A DNA stretch of 52,330 nt from Melioribacteraceae bacterium (lineage in GTDB: Bacteria; Bacteroidota; Ignavibacteria; Ignavibacteriales; Melioribacteraceae): NCBI GenBank assembly GCA_028280855.1, contig JANQLA010000043.1, positions 1 to 52,330 on the forward strand. The letters run 5' to 3'. The notes under the pieces were generated by a model. That model was not told the DNA's origin, made no database searches, and saw only the letters and a list, made by a program, of their open reading frames with translations. Below, piece by piece: positions 22,676-29,992 of the stretch. Position numbers and translations under genes: made by a program. Position 1 is the first letter of the stretch, and each line of letters begins with the position of its first letter.

Positions 22676-25054
22676 TTATCTGAGCAAAATCATTTTGTTG
22701 TTGGAAATAAAATCATCACTCTCAAATCTGTAGAAATAGATTCCGCTCACAACATTAGACTTGTTTTCGTTCGTGCCATTCCATTCGGCGTTATAAAAGC
22801 CTGGAGCTTTAGTTTCATCTACTAGTGTTTTTATTAGTTGCCCCATAGTATTATAGATACAGATTTTTATATGACTGACTTTTGGTATAGAGTATTCAAT
22901 AGTTGTTGATGGATTAAATGGATTCGGATAGTTTTGAGATAATGAATATTCTGTTGGTAATTCGCTCAATAAATCTGTCTTATTATCAGCTCGTTTTACA
23001 AGTAAACTTGATTGTAACTTCTTAATCAAATCTAGTAAGCCTTGCAATGTGTAACCATCATCTTTGAACATTAAATGAATTTCATAGCCGTATATCGATC
23101 CCTCAAACATTTTATCTAATTTATCAGATATTTCCCTTGCCTTAATTTTGTCCTGTTCATAGATATAATAGTATATAAACTGATGGAACAAAGCTAGCTC
23201 TTTCAATTTGTCATATTCATAATCTGAAAATAGTTTTTCTAATCCTTCAATATCTTTACCTACATCTAATAGCGATAACAACAGTTGTGCGTAGCCATGT
23301 ATTTTATATTTGTCCTTATTTTTTGTTAATTCTTTTAAATACTTTTTAAGATCTTTTTCATCGAAATCTGTTATGTCTTCAGAATAGGCAGCTTCCCATA
23401 ATAAACCCATTACATAGAATGATACGCCCATTTCACTTTCAGGATATAACTCAATTACTTCTTTACAGATGTCCTGTACCTTATCTTTTTTATCTTTCTT
23501 TAATAGCTTGTATGCAAAGTCTAATCTTTCTTTTATACTTTTATTTTTATTAAAAGTTAGTGAATCATTATCGAAGCCAAAATATCCAATAAATGCTCCA
23601 TCAAATAATTGTTCTTCAGGGGAAGCAGATCTTGCTGCGGTTTCAGCAAAACAAAAATCAGGTAGCAGTCTTTCTCCAATGAGAGCATGAGTTTTATTAA
23701 TATTATTTGAGTTATCAAATATTTGTACTGGTCTAGTAAATGTCCCATACTCATAACGCCCAAAGGAACTTTTATAATTAACAGTATAACTCTGGCCAGG
23801 TGAAAGAGTTTTTGTAAAATAATGAGTAGAGCTTTCACCCAAGAATTCTATGTCCCAATAACTGGATTGCAAGGTTAAATTTAGTGTTACATTGCCAGTA
23901 TTTTGAATTTGAAAACTCTCATAAATATATGTGCCTGATCGCCCTGAACCAACATTAATTATTTCTGGAGTTACAGCTAATAAAGCTTGCTGTGGTAACA
24001 AGATACCAGTTTCATCGGCAAACCATTTCAATAAACCAGCCACAGTTCTAATACACATGACAAAAGAGGCATTTGCAATATTGCTATTATTAACACTGCT
24101 TGGTGGAGAGCCTAAGCCGGATATAACATCATATAACTCAAGATAGTAATCAGAGCCATAATTTGGATTATAATTATTGTCACCTGAATAATCATCACTA
24201 GGGAAAAAATCAGCAACTTGATTAGTTGTATAAAATAAATATCTTAAAGGATCTTGCTTATTAGTTACATCAATTACACCACCTTGATTAGCTGCATCGA
24301 TGTAATTCCAATTCTGAGCATATGATGTTGTCATTGCGTCTTCATAAGCATCAGTGTCAGGCCAGTGAATATCGTTATGTGCATGCGCAGGAACGCCCAT
24401 ATCAGTTAATAGATGAGCAGCTCTACCTAAGATTTCCCATACATATTTATCCCTGTTAGCTTGAGAAAAATAAAAAGGTCCATACTGTACGTAATGGGAA
24501 AATCCCAAATCATCAATATAGCCTTCCCAATAATATTTACCTGTAGTGTATAAATCAAATAATGACTCATATGAAAAATACCAACCTGTCGTATGTTCTC
24601 TGGTAACTTCTGGCCACCAACCCGATTCTGGGATTAAAATTCTTTTATTTCCACCAACATCCGAGCCGTTTATAAAAACCATTGCTTTTTGATAAGCATT
24701 GTGTCTATTAAATGGAAAATAATACAATGTCGAGTTATCTCCGTTGTCGGCACTCCAAAAATGATTAATTGTCGTTAATGCGCCTGCTAGTCCATAATTA
24801 CCATAAACTAGATCCTCTTCATCTTCTCTATAGGCACCAGCAACTATTTTCTGTGTTGTGAATGGGCCTCCCGTTTCAGATGATCCCACATGAGAAGCCA
24901 TAGCAGAATATTGAATTTGTGGATATTCTGCCTTTAACAACTGCCATGCTTGTTGTACAACATATTGATGTGTTCGTTGTTGCAACTGTACATTAGACAA
25001 TTTTTGAGAAAATAAAATAGTAGGGAAAAATAGTAGTAATAATAATTTTTTCAT
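22676..25054 (-). CDS. Phospholipase C-like / S1-P1-fold protein with T9SS sorting domain
   Basis: The protein has 792 residues. MKKLLLLLFFPTILFSQ is a signal peptide. Around residues 215-235, EILGRAAHLLTDMGVPAHAH matches the zinc-binding H-D-H pattern of zinc-dependent phospholipase C/nuclease-fold enzymes. A beta-sandwich segment follows (~370-450: EIINVGSGRSGTYIYESFQIQNTGN), then a helical repeat-like region rich in Lys/Glu (~510-690). The end is a type A T9SS sorting domain (YSLSQNYPNPFNPSTTIEYS ... SNNKMILLR). So it is exported to the periplasm and then to the cell surface or medium. Substrate (phospholipid or nucleic acid) is uncertain. At 2.4 kb it is a very large cassette cargo gene. 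Confidence 0.75.
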   Translation of the reverse strand: MKKLLLLLFFPTILFSQKLSNVQLQQRTHQYVVQQAWQLLKAEYPQIQYSAMASHVGSSETGGPFTTQKIVAGAYREDEEDLVYGNYGLAGALTTINHFWSADNGDNSTLYYFPFNRHNAYQKAMVFINGSDVGGNKRILIPESGWWPEVTREHTTGWYFSYESLFDLYTTGKYYWEGYIDDLGFSHYVQYGPFYFSQANRDKYVWEILGRAAHLLTDMGVPAHAHNDIHWPDTDAYEDAMTTSYAQNWNYIDAANQGGVIDVTNKQDPLRYLFYTTNQVADFFPSDDYSGDNNYNPNYGSDYYLELYDVISGLGSPPSSVNNSNIANASFVMCIRTVAGLLKWFADETGILLPQQALLAVTPEIINVGSGRSGTYIYESFQIQNTGNVTLNLTLQSSYWDIEFLGESSTHYFTKTLSPGQSYTVNYKSSFGRYEYGTFTRPVQIFDNSNNINKTHALIGERLLPDFCFAETAARSASPEEQLFDGAFIGYFGFDNDSLTFNKNKSIKERLDFAYKLLKKDKKDKVQDICKEVIELYPESEMGVSFYVMGLLWEAAYSEDITDFDEKDLKKYLKELTKNKDKYKIHGYAQLLLSLLDVGKDIEGLEKLFSDYEYDKLKELALFHQFIYYYIYEQDKIKAREISDKLDKMFEGSIYGYEIHLMFKDDGYTLQGLLDLIKKLQSSLLVKRADNKTDLLSELPTEYSLSQNYPNPFNPSTTIEYSIPKVSHIKICIYNTMGQLIKTLVDETKAPGFYNAEWNGTNENKSNVVSGIYFYRFESDDFISNNKMILLR

Positions 25055-25064
25055 TCAACCTCCA

Positions 25065-25589
25065 TTATATTGATATTCCTAAAACGATGGCCGTTACTGG
25101 CCATCTATTGATTTCTAATGTTGAGAGACCATCTGTATCAAAATAGAATATGTTTCTTATATCTATTTGTACCTGTTTATATGAGATGCCAAGAGCAGGA
25201 CTAAAATCAAAAAGATATGAAAATAGAATAGGTATTCCCATTCCCCCTTGTATATAAATCTCGGTTTGATATATTGAAAAAATATTATACTTTAGGCTTA
25301 CAGTTATTCTGGGGAAAAATGATGTTTTTCCAGGATTTTCTCCACTAACAAAATGTAACAATGGTTCCAGAGGAATACTAAAATTATCACTTTTGTATAA
25401 TAGAAATGATGCCCCAACAATGAAGAAGGGACCACGTTCTTTTCCTTCATCAAATTGAGTACCAAAAAGAAGAGTAATGCTGGAGTTTAAGGAATCTGAA
25501 GATTCGTTCAATTTATAATTTGTTTGGGTTTGGGCATAAAAAAAATTACCAGTGGAAACTAGTAAAAATATAATAATGACACTTTTCAT
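25065..25589 (-). CDS. Exported beta-barrel-like protein, unknown function
   Basis: The protein has 174 residues with signal peptide MKSVIIIFLLVSTGNFFYAQ. The rest alternates hydrophobic and polar residues in short strands separated by turns (SITLLFGTQFDEG, GPFFIVGASFLLYKSDNFSI, ISLKYNIFSIYQTEIYIQGG, ALGISYKQVQIDIRNIFYF), typical of a small outer-membrane barrel. No family named. It sits 10 bases upstream of the phospholipase C-like gene in the same transcript and cassette. Confidence 0.6.
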   Translation of the reverse strand: MKSVIIIFLLVSTGNFFYAQTQTNYKLNESSDSLNSSITLLFGTQFDEGKERGPFFIVGASFLLYKSDNFSIPLEPLLHFVSGENPGKTSFFPRITVSLKYNIFSIYQTEIYIQGGMGIPILFSYLFDFSPALGISYKQVQIDIRNIFYFDTDGLSTLEINRWPVTAIVLGISI

Positions 25590-25674
25590 TAATTAACTCC
25601 CTTGTTATCTAGATAAATAATCAAATTGATTGATATGAAACAATATTTAGATGTATTTGAATATAATTTTAAAT

Positions 25675-25769
25675 AAGTATAACTCTATAGAATTTTATCT
25701 GGAAATGGACAAAAAAATAATAGTCTTGTGTAAATTCTAATCCCATTTACAGATAAAATTATGTTGTGC
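25675..25769. repeat. attC-like site S10 (short, canonical size)
   Basis: AAGTATAAC (25675-25683) opens the site and GTTGTGC (25763-25769) closes it. The inner arms AATTTTATCTGGAAATGG (25691-25708) and CCATTTACAGATAAAATT (25743-25760) are complementary apart from one mismatch. AAC and GTT lie symmetrically outside the stem. At about 93 bases it falls in the normal attC size range, unlike the longer spacers. It marks the right end of the recognisable array; the ~230 bases beyond it, up to the IS91 transposase, show nothing else I can name. Confidence 0.65.
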
Positions 25770-26000
25770 GAAACCAACTTTAAGAACTTATGGGTATTTA
25801 ATCCACTTTTAATTATTCGTTTTACTCCCATTTTCCTTATAACTTTCATCGATATTTTTCTATTCGTCAATTTAATTTCTCGACTAAAACTTTCACTTTA
25901 TAAAAACAGAGCATTTTCACAGAAAATATGTGCTCGTATGCATCCCGATACTCAATCGCTGCGAAAAACTTAATAATCATTTCTTAGTAATGTAGTTCTC

Positions 26001-27176
26001 CTATCCTGGCGCTTTACAATATATAATTGGATAGGCAATCATATTTCCTGTGTTACATTTTGGACATACCCACTCTCTAGTTTTGGGGGTTGTTGTTCCG
26101 TCGACTGGTTGATTATTTGTACTCCTGGTCAAAATTCCTATACATATTTTTAACGTAACTTTTTTCTTCCTACTGCTGAGTATGCCGTAATACCTAATCT
26201 TAAAAAATCCTTCCGGCAGTATGTGAAACATAAATCGTCTTATAAACTCTACCGGGCTTAATCTCATCTCTTTTCTTTTACTATCACGGTAGTCTTTGTA
26301 ATCAAATACAACTTTGCCTTCTTCTATCCTTTTTATCCGGTTGTTCGATATTGCTACTCTGTGAGTGTAACCTCCCAGATATTCAATCACTTGTTTAGCT
26401 CCATGAAAAGGATGCTTACAATATGTAACCCATTTCTTTTCATATAACTTGTTCAGAAAATTCTTAAATGAGTTTCGATATTGCAGTGATGCAATTGAAT
26501 CGCAAAATTGAAGCTCGTTATTACTGTAAGCTTTCTTTAGATAGCGCAGGAACTTTTTCTTGAATAAATCAGAAATTACATTTACGTGGATAAAGAACTG
26601 ATTAAATTTTGATTTCTTCGATGATTTCCACTTTTTACCATCTTCCGACAAGCCTCCTCCCGGTACAATACAATGAAGATGTGGATGATCCATTAGGGTT
26701 TGTCCCCAGGTATGCAGCACGGCAATAATGCCTATATCGCCTCCCAGATGTTTTGGGTCTCTGCCCAGACTAAGAAGTGTTTCGCTTGCCGACTTGAACA
26801 GGATATTATAGAGTGTTCTTTTATTGATCAGAACTAATCTGTTCAGCAAACCCGGTATTGTAAAAACAATATGGTAATATGATACTGGCAGAAGCTCGCT
26901 TTCTCTGGCTTCAATCCATTTCTCTCTTGCTCTGTATTGACATTTGGGACAATGCCTGTTACGGCATGAGTTGTAGGATATGTTGTTATATCCGCAACTA
27001 TCACATCGCTCAACATGTTTGCCAAGAGCAGCCGTTCTACAATTTAGTATCAGGTTCATTATACTCGTATAACTTTCGGGAAGTTTGTATTGTCTTCCAA
27101 ACTCATAGCCGTAGTTCTTAAATATATCGGCAAGTTCTACGCATGTATACCTTTGGCACAAACCATCAGAGATCAT
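26001..27176 (-). CDS. IS91-family transposase
   Basis: The protein has 391 residues from ATG 27176 (a TTG 12 bases upstream is also in frame). An N-terminal zinc-binding domain has [20 protein letters not shown] and CQYRAREKW. Then come the HUH-like catalytic region ([20 protein letters not shown]) and [16 protein letters not shown], which holds the conserved tyrosine, and a second zinc motif at the C-terminus (CPKCNTGNM). This matches Y1 rolling-circle transposases that cut one strand and insert beside GTTC/GAAC. It appears complete. Its start overlaps the restored end of the recombinase gene by 11 bases, implying coupling. Confidence 0.9.
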   Translation of the reverse strand: MISDGLCQRYTCVELADIFKNYGYEFGRQYKLPESYTSIMNLILNCRTAALGKHVERCDSCGYNNISYNSCRNRHCPKCQYRAREKWIEARESELLPVSYYHIVFTIPGLLNRLVLINKRTLYNILFKSASETLLSLGRDPKHLGGDIGIIAVLHTWGQTLMDHPHLHCIVPGGGLSEDGKKWKSSKKSKFNQFFIHVNVISDLFKKKFLRYLKKAYSNNELQFCDSIASLQYRNSFKNFLNKLYEKKWVTYCKHPFHGAKQVIEYLGGYTHRVAISNNRIKRIEEGKVVFDYKDYRDSKRKEMRLSPVEFIRRFMFHILPEGFFKIRYYGILSSRKKKVTLKICIGILTRSTNNQPVDGTTTPKTREWVCPKCNTGNMIAYPIIYCKAPG

Positions 27177-28010
27177 ATGAGACCTCAAGTATTTGGTCCA
27201 ATGGATTTATAATCTTTCGCTTTGTTGTATTCTGTATGTGAAGATAAATCTTTGTTGAATGTATACTCGAATGTCCAAGCAGCGATTGGATTGTAAATAT
27301 ATCACATCCGTTTTCTAATAGATGGGTTGCAAAGCTGTGACGTAATGTATGAACGGTTGCCGATTTTTTGATGCCCGCTTTTTTTTGGCTCCAATAAATA
27401 CTTTCTGTATTGTTGAACTACACAAAGGATTGTCTTCTTTGCCGGGAAATAACCACGTGACCGGTTTATATTGCTTGTAATAGTTTCGAAGTTTGTTTAG
27501 CATAACTTCAGAGAGTACGCTATACCTATCTTTTTTGCCCTTTGCCTGTTCGATACGTATTGACATTCTCGCGCTGTCAATATCTTTCGTTTTGAGTCTA
27601 AGAGCTTCGGATAGTCGTAATCCCGCTGAGTATATTATCATCAGTACGGTAAGGTATTTTTTGTTTTTTACTTCGAGCAAAATCTGTTTTACTTCCATCG
27701 GCGATAGAACTACGGGCAGACGTTTTTCCGTTTTGGGTCGAGGAATTTTATCCAACTCCCATGGCTTTTCCAGACAATCACAATAGAAAAACTTCAGAGC
27801 GCTGTACGCTTGTGCCATCGCAGAACCGCTTAACTTATCTAAGATAAGTTCATGAAGATATTCTTCGATTTCTTTTTTTCCTAAGCCATCGGGCGACTTA
27901 CCATAGCGCCTTACATACTTCTCCATATGATACAAGTACAGTTTAATTGTTTTTTTACTGTAGTTTCTTAACTCCATTCTTCGAAGCATTTTTTCTCGTA
28001 ATTCTCCCAT
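27166..28010 (-). pseudogene. Tyrosine recombinase (XerC/D-like) of the IS91-type unit, frameshifted at an A8 run
   Basis: The first frame (28010 to ~27375) encodes the SAM-like N-terminal domain and the start of the catalytic domain (SAGLRLSEALRLKTKDID, with Arg; AKGKKDRYSVL, with Lys). At the A8 run in GCCAAAAAAAAGCGG (near 27385) it leaves frame and ends with an unrelated tail at 27315. In the next frame the protein continues perfectly: [38 protein letters not shown] (HxxR, H and catalytic Tyr), ending at the TGA at 27166-27168. One extra A would restore a ~281-residue enzyme. It lacks the extra helix region characteristic of integron IntI, so it is probably the transposon's own recombinase. 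Confidence 0.82.
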
Positions 28011-28150
28011 CGTTTTTTCCCTCTTTTGGTTGACGATGAGAAGAATATTAAAAATACTCTGTCATTTTTTCAAAGAACTCGCTAAGCTACCGCGTATGCG
28101 GTTTCGTTCAACTACTATATAACCTACTCAGCGTTATAATTTATTTTATT

Positions 28151-28235
28151 CTAATATTAGAAAAATGTTTTCTATATCTAGAAAATTGCTTTTAAATTTT
28201 TCTATCATTAGACTAATTTCATTTTCTATATTTAG
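28151..28235. promoter_or_regulatory. Four CTA-N4-TAG iterons upstream of the recombinase gene
   Basis: CTAATATTAG (28151-28160), CTATATCTAG (28172-28181), CTATCATTAG (28202-28211) and CTATATTTAG (28226-28235) are imperfect palindromes with centre spacings of 21, 30 and 24 bases. They lie between the accessory gene and the recombinase-transposase genes. They could be operator or recombinase-binding sites of the transposon. Confidence 0.55.
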
Positions 28236-28252
28236 ACTACAACTGTCGTGTT

Positions 28253-28618
28253 TCATTCTTTATTCTTCTGCTGATTTACATCTTGTATGCGATCGGTTAT
28301 CTCAAGAATTTTAGCGGTTGAGTAGTTCGTTTCCCAAAGTTTAAGTTCTTTATTCCATTTTGCGCCGAATGTTTTTATGCTGTGTCGCAAGCCATGTTCA
28401 TTATACTTTATTTCAACAAACACTTTTTTATTATGCGGTAAATCGTTTCGTTTGGCGGGTTGTTTTTCATCAACTACCAGTTCAACAGTTGTTACTCGTT
28501 TGCCGGTTTTATCGTCATACCTGTAACGTACGCAAAATAAATTATCGCCGTATTTATCGACATATTTATTAATACCAGGTTTGCCCGGTTTGATAATTCG
28601 TCTTGTGCGAAAAGTCAT
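28253..28618 (-). CDS. Transposon-associated conserved hypothetical protein
   Basis: The protein has 121 residues and is basic at the N-terminus (MTFRTRRIIKPGKPGINKYV), followed by DKYGDNLFCVRYRYDDKTGKRVTTVELVVDEKQ and a C-terminal FGAKWNKELKLWETNYSTAKILEITDRI. I recognise this layout from small proteins that accompany tyrosine-recombinase/IS91 units in many bacteria (recollection, not a search). No catalytic motif is visible; a DNA-binding or recombination-accessory role is possible. Its stop is 18 bases from the nearest iteron. Cytoplasmic. Confidence 0.65.
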   Translation of the reverse strand: MTFRTRRIIKPGKPGINKYVDKYGDNLFCVRYRYDDKTGKRVTTVELVVDEKQPAKRNDLPHNKKVFVEIKYNEHGLRHSIKTFGAKWNKELKLWETNYSTAKILEITDRIQDVNQQKNKE

Positions 28619-28831
28619 TATGCCCGCGTGGAAAAGATAGAGGTAAAAATAAACAACAATCGTTTTAATCTCAAGTAGTTTAATTTACTATAAACGGAGG
28701 TGGGGTCGGAAAAAGGAATAAATTATTAGATCCAATCCTTCAGCCGACGATCAAGAGTCGGGAAAGAAAGGAAAAAGATTGCAGGCAGGATGGTAGTACT
28801 TTATTTTAACCGCAAAGATCGCAAAGAATTC

Positions 28832-28913
28832 ACAGAGATCACAAAGAGGAGATATAATCTGTGTCAAGATATTTTCTGTGGACTTTGTACAAATCTTTGT
28901 GATCTCCGTGGTT
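28832..28913. repeat. Inverted repeat of CACAGAGATCACAAAG type
   Basis: CACAGAGATCACAAAG (about 28831-28846) and CTTTGTGATCTCCGTG (about 28898-28913) are complementary except for one position. The left arm is preceded by ACCGCAAAGATCGCAAAG, a short direct repeat often seen in intergenic DNA of such genomes. The whole gap 28619-29278 contains no gene other than the fragment at 28927-29116. Confidence 0.5.
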
Positions 28914-28926
28914 ACATTTTTTTATT

Positions 28927-29116
28927 TTAAAACAACGTCCCAACCCCTGCTCTTACAGTCACATGTTTGTTGCTACTGTAAACCACATCAACTCGCAATG
29001 CAGCTAAGATGCGCGATACCCTTACATAGGCTTCCCGGTATGGTTCGCTCATTTTGTTGGCAGGGTATTAAGACGATTGATTCTATCATCATGCAGCCGT
29101 TGCACTTGCTATGCGG
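28927..29116 (-). pseudogene. C-terminal fragment of a DUF5686 outer-membrane protein
   Basis: Read on the minus strand, about 29066-28927 gives NKMSEPYREAYVRVSRILAA followed by LRVDVVYSSNKHVTVRAGVGTLF and a stop. The intact gene at 29993-32365 ends NKMNEPYWEAYVSVSRILAA and LRVDVVYSSNKDVTVRAGVGTLF. The match decays upstream of ~29066 and is lost by ~29116. There is no start codon or rest of the gene, so this is the tail of a lost paralogue or of a partial duplication, beside the IS91-type transposon. Confidence 0.85.
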
Positions 29117-29278
29117 TTTCAATTCTTTTATTTAACTAATAGGGTATTAAAACCACAAACAGCGTTCGGGATGATGAGCGACTGCGATGTGCAGATGTAA
29201 AAAGTATTTTATTTGATTGCGTTAGTATATTCCCATAAGCAAGATAATGGGTCGATATTCTAATAAAGAAGAAACGAT

Positions 29279-29509
29279 TTAATTAATTTTTTCTCTTAAA
29301 TATTCCGGGGCAAAGTCTGCTCCATTTTTCCACGATAATGTGTGACCTTCCAATGAAAATTCTCTAAAGTAGTTTAGTTCTTTAAGCGGCTCAAAAACGC
29401 CCTCCCCCAAATCCGATGATAAATCAATTTCGCCCGATGCGCCATCATTAAATTTTATCCATATTCTAAATCCGTCGATATATTTTGCATCTATAACATG
29501 TAAAAACAT
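29279..29509 (-). CDS. DUF2442-family protein
   Basis: The protein has 76 residues, with MFLHVIDAKYIDGFRIWIKFNDGASGEIDLSSDL and ELNYFREFSLEGHTLSWKNGADFAPEYLREKI, the usual pattern of DUF2442. These small proteins commonly sit next to DUF4160 proteins, as here (two-base gap), and the pair is often considered toxin-antitoxin-like. The role is unproven. An in-frame ATG at 29509 directly follows the stop of the upstream gene, suggesting coupled translation. Confidence 0.82.
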   Translation of the reverse strand: MFLHVIDAKYIDGFRIWIKFNDGASGEIDLSSDLGEGVFEPLKELNYFREFSLEGHTLSWKNGADFAPEYLREKIN

Positions 29510-29511
29510 GA

Positions 29512-29769
29512 TTACTCCAAAGGTTTAATTTTCTTTAAAGGTTTTTTCTTTAACACTAATTCCCAGTTTTCACTCAGTTCCTCTTTATGCAGTTCATACC
29601 ATTCCATCACTGCATTCAAAGCGCGTTTAGGAAATTTCCCTTCAACTACACCATCATCAATATTTACCGTAATTTCATATTCATTATATTCTGCATGAAA
29701 ATGGGCCGGGAAATGTTCTTTGTAATACATCCTAATTATTATTCCTAAAAATCGGGATATCTCAGGCAT
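29512..29769 (-). CDS. DUF4160-family protein
   Basis: The protein has 85 residues: MPEISRFLGIIIRMYYKEHFPAHFHAEYNEYEITVNIDDG, then GKFPKRALNAVMEWYELHKEELSENWEL. The P-IS-F-GI-I-MY--EH-P-HFHA-Y pattern is diagnostic of DUF4160. It precedes the DUF2442 gene in one transcript and may form a toxin-antitoxin-like pair with it, a suggestion from the family's typical context. Cytoplasmic. Confidence 0.88.
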   Translation of the reverse strand: MPEISRFLGIIIRMYYKEHFPAHFHAEYNEYEITVNIDDGVVEGKFPKRALNAVMEWYELHKEELSENWELVLKKKPLKKIKPLE

Positions 29770-29992
29770 CCATTTCTCCCAGCTTAATTAGATATTTAAA
29801 CTAAGATAGAGATATTATTTTTTCAAGTACGTTTTGCATATATCAAATGCGCTCTCAGCAATTCGAAACAAATATCATTCTCCGGTCTACAGTTGACTTA
29901 GTCGCTGATTACTCAAGGACTTCAAATCGTTCACGGTTATCCGTCATTCATTGTTATCAATTCTAACTCCCAAGTTCTATATTCTCCGAAAA

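Larger units (their letters stand above)
26001..28618 (-). mobile_element. IS91-type rolling-circle transposon with tyrosine recombinase
   Basis: Three minus-strand genes in the order accessory 121-residue protein, tyrosine recombinase, Y1/IS91 transposase form a known type of IS91-related unit. The transposase stop is followed immediately by GAAC on the minus strand, the tetranucleotide next to which IS91 relatives insert; this may mark the element's terminal end. The other end is not determined. Confidence 0.6.

Noticed and set aside
27166-28010. Tyrosine recombinase considered as the missing integron integrase
   Set aside because: It lacks the extra segment that IntI proteins carry between the Lys region and HxxR, and it is coupled to an IS91 transposase and its accessory gene. 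It is better explained as part of that transposon.
28878-29135. 85-codon plus-strand frame
   Set aside because: It is antisense to the DUF5686 C-terminal fragment, which translates well on the minus strand.
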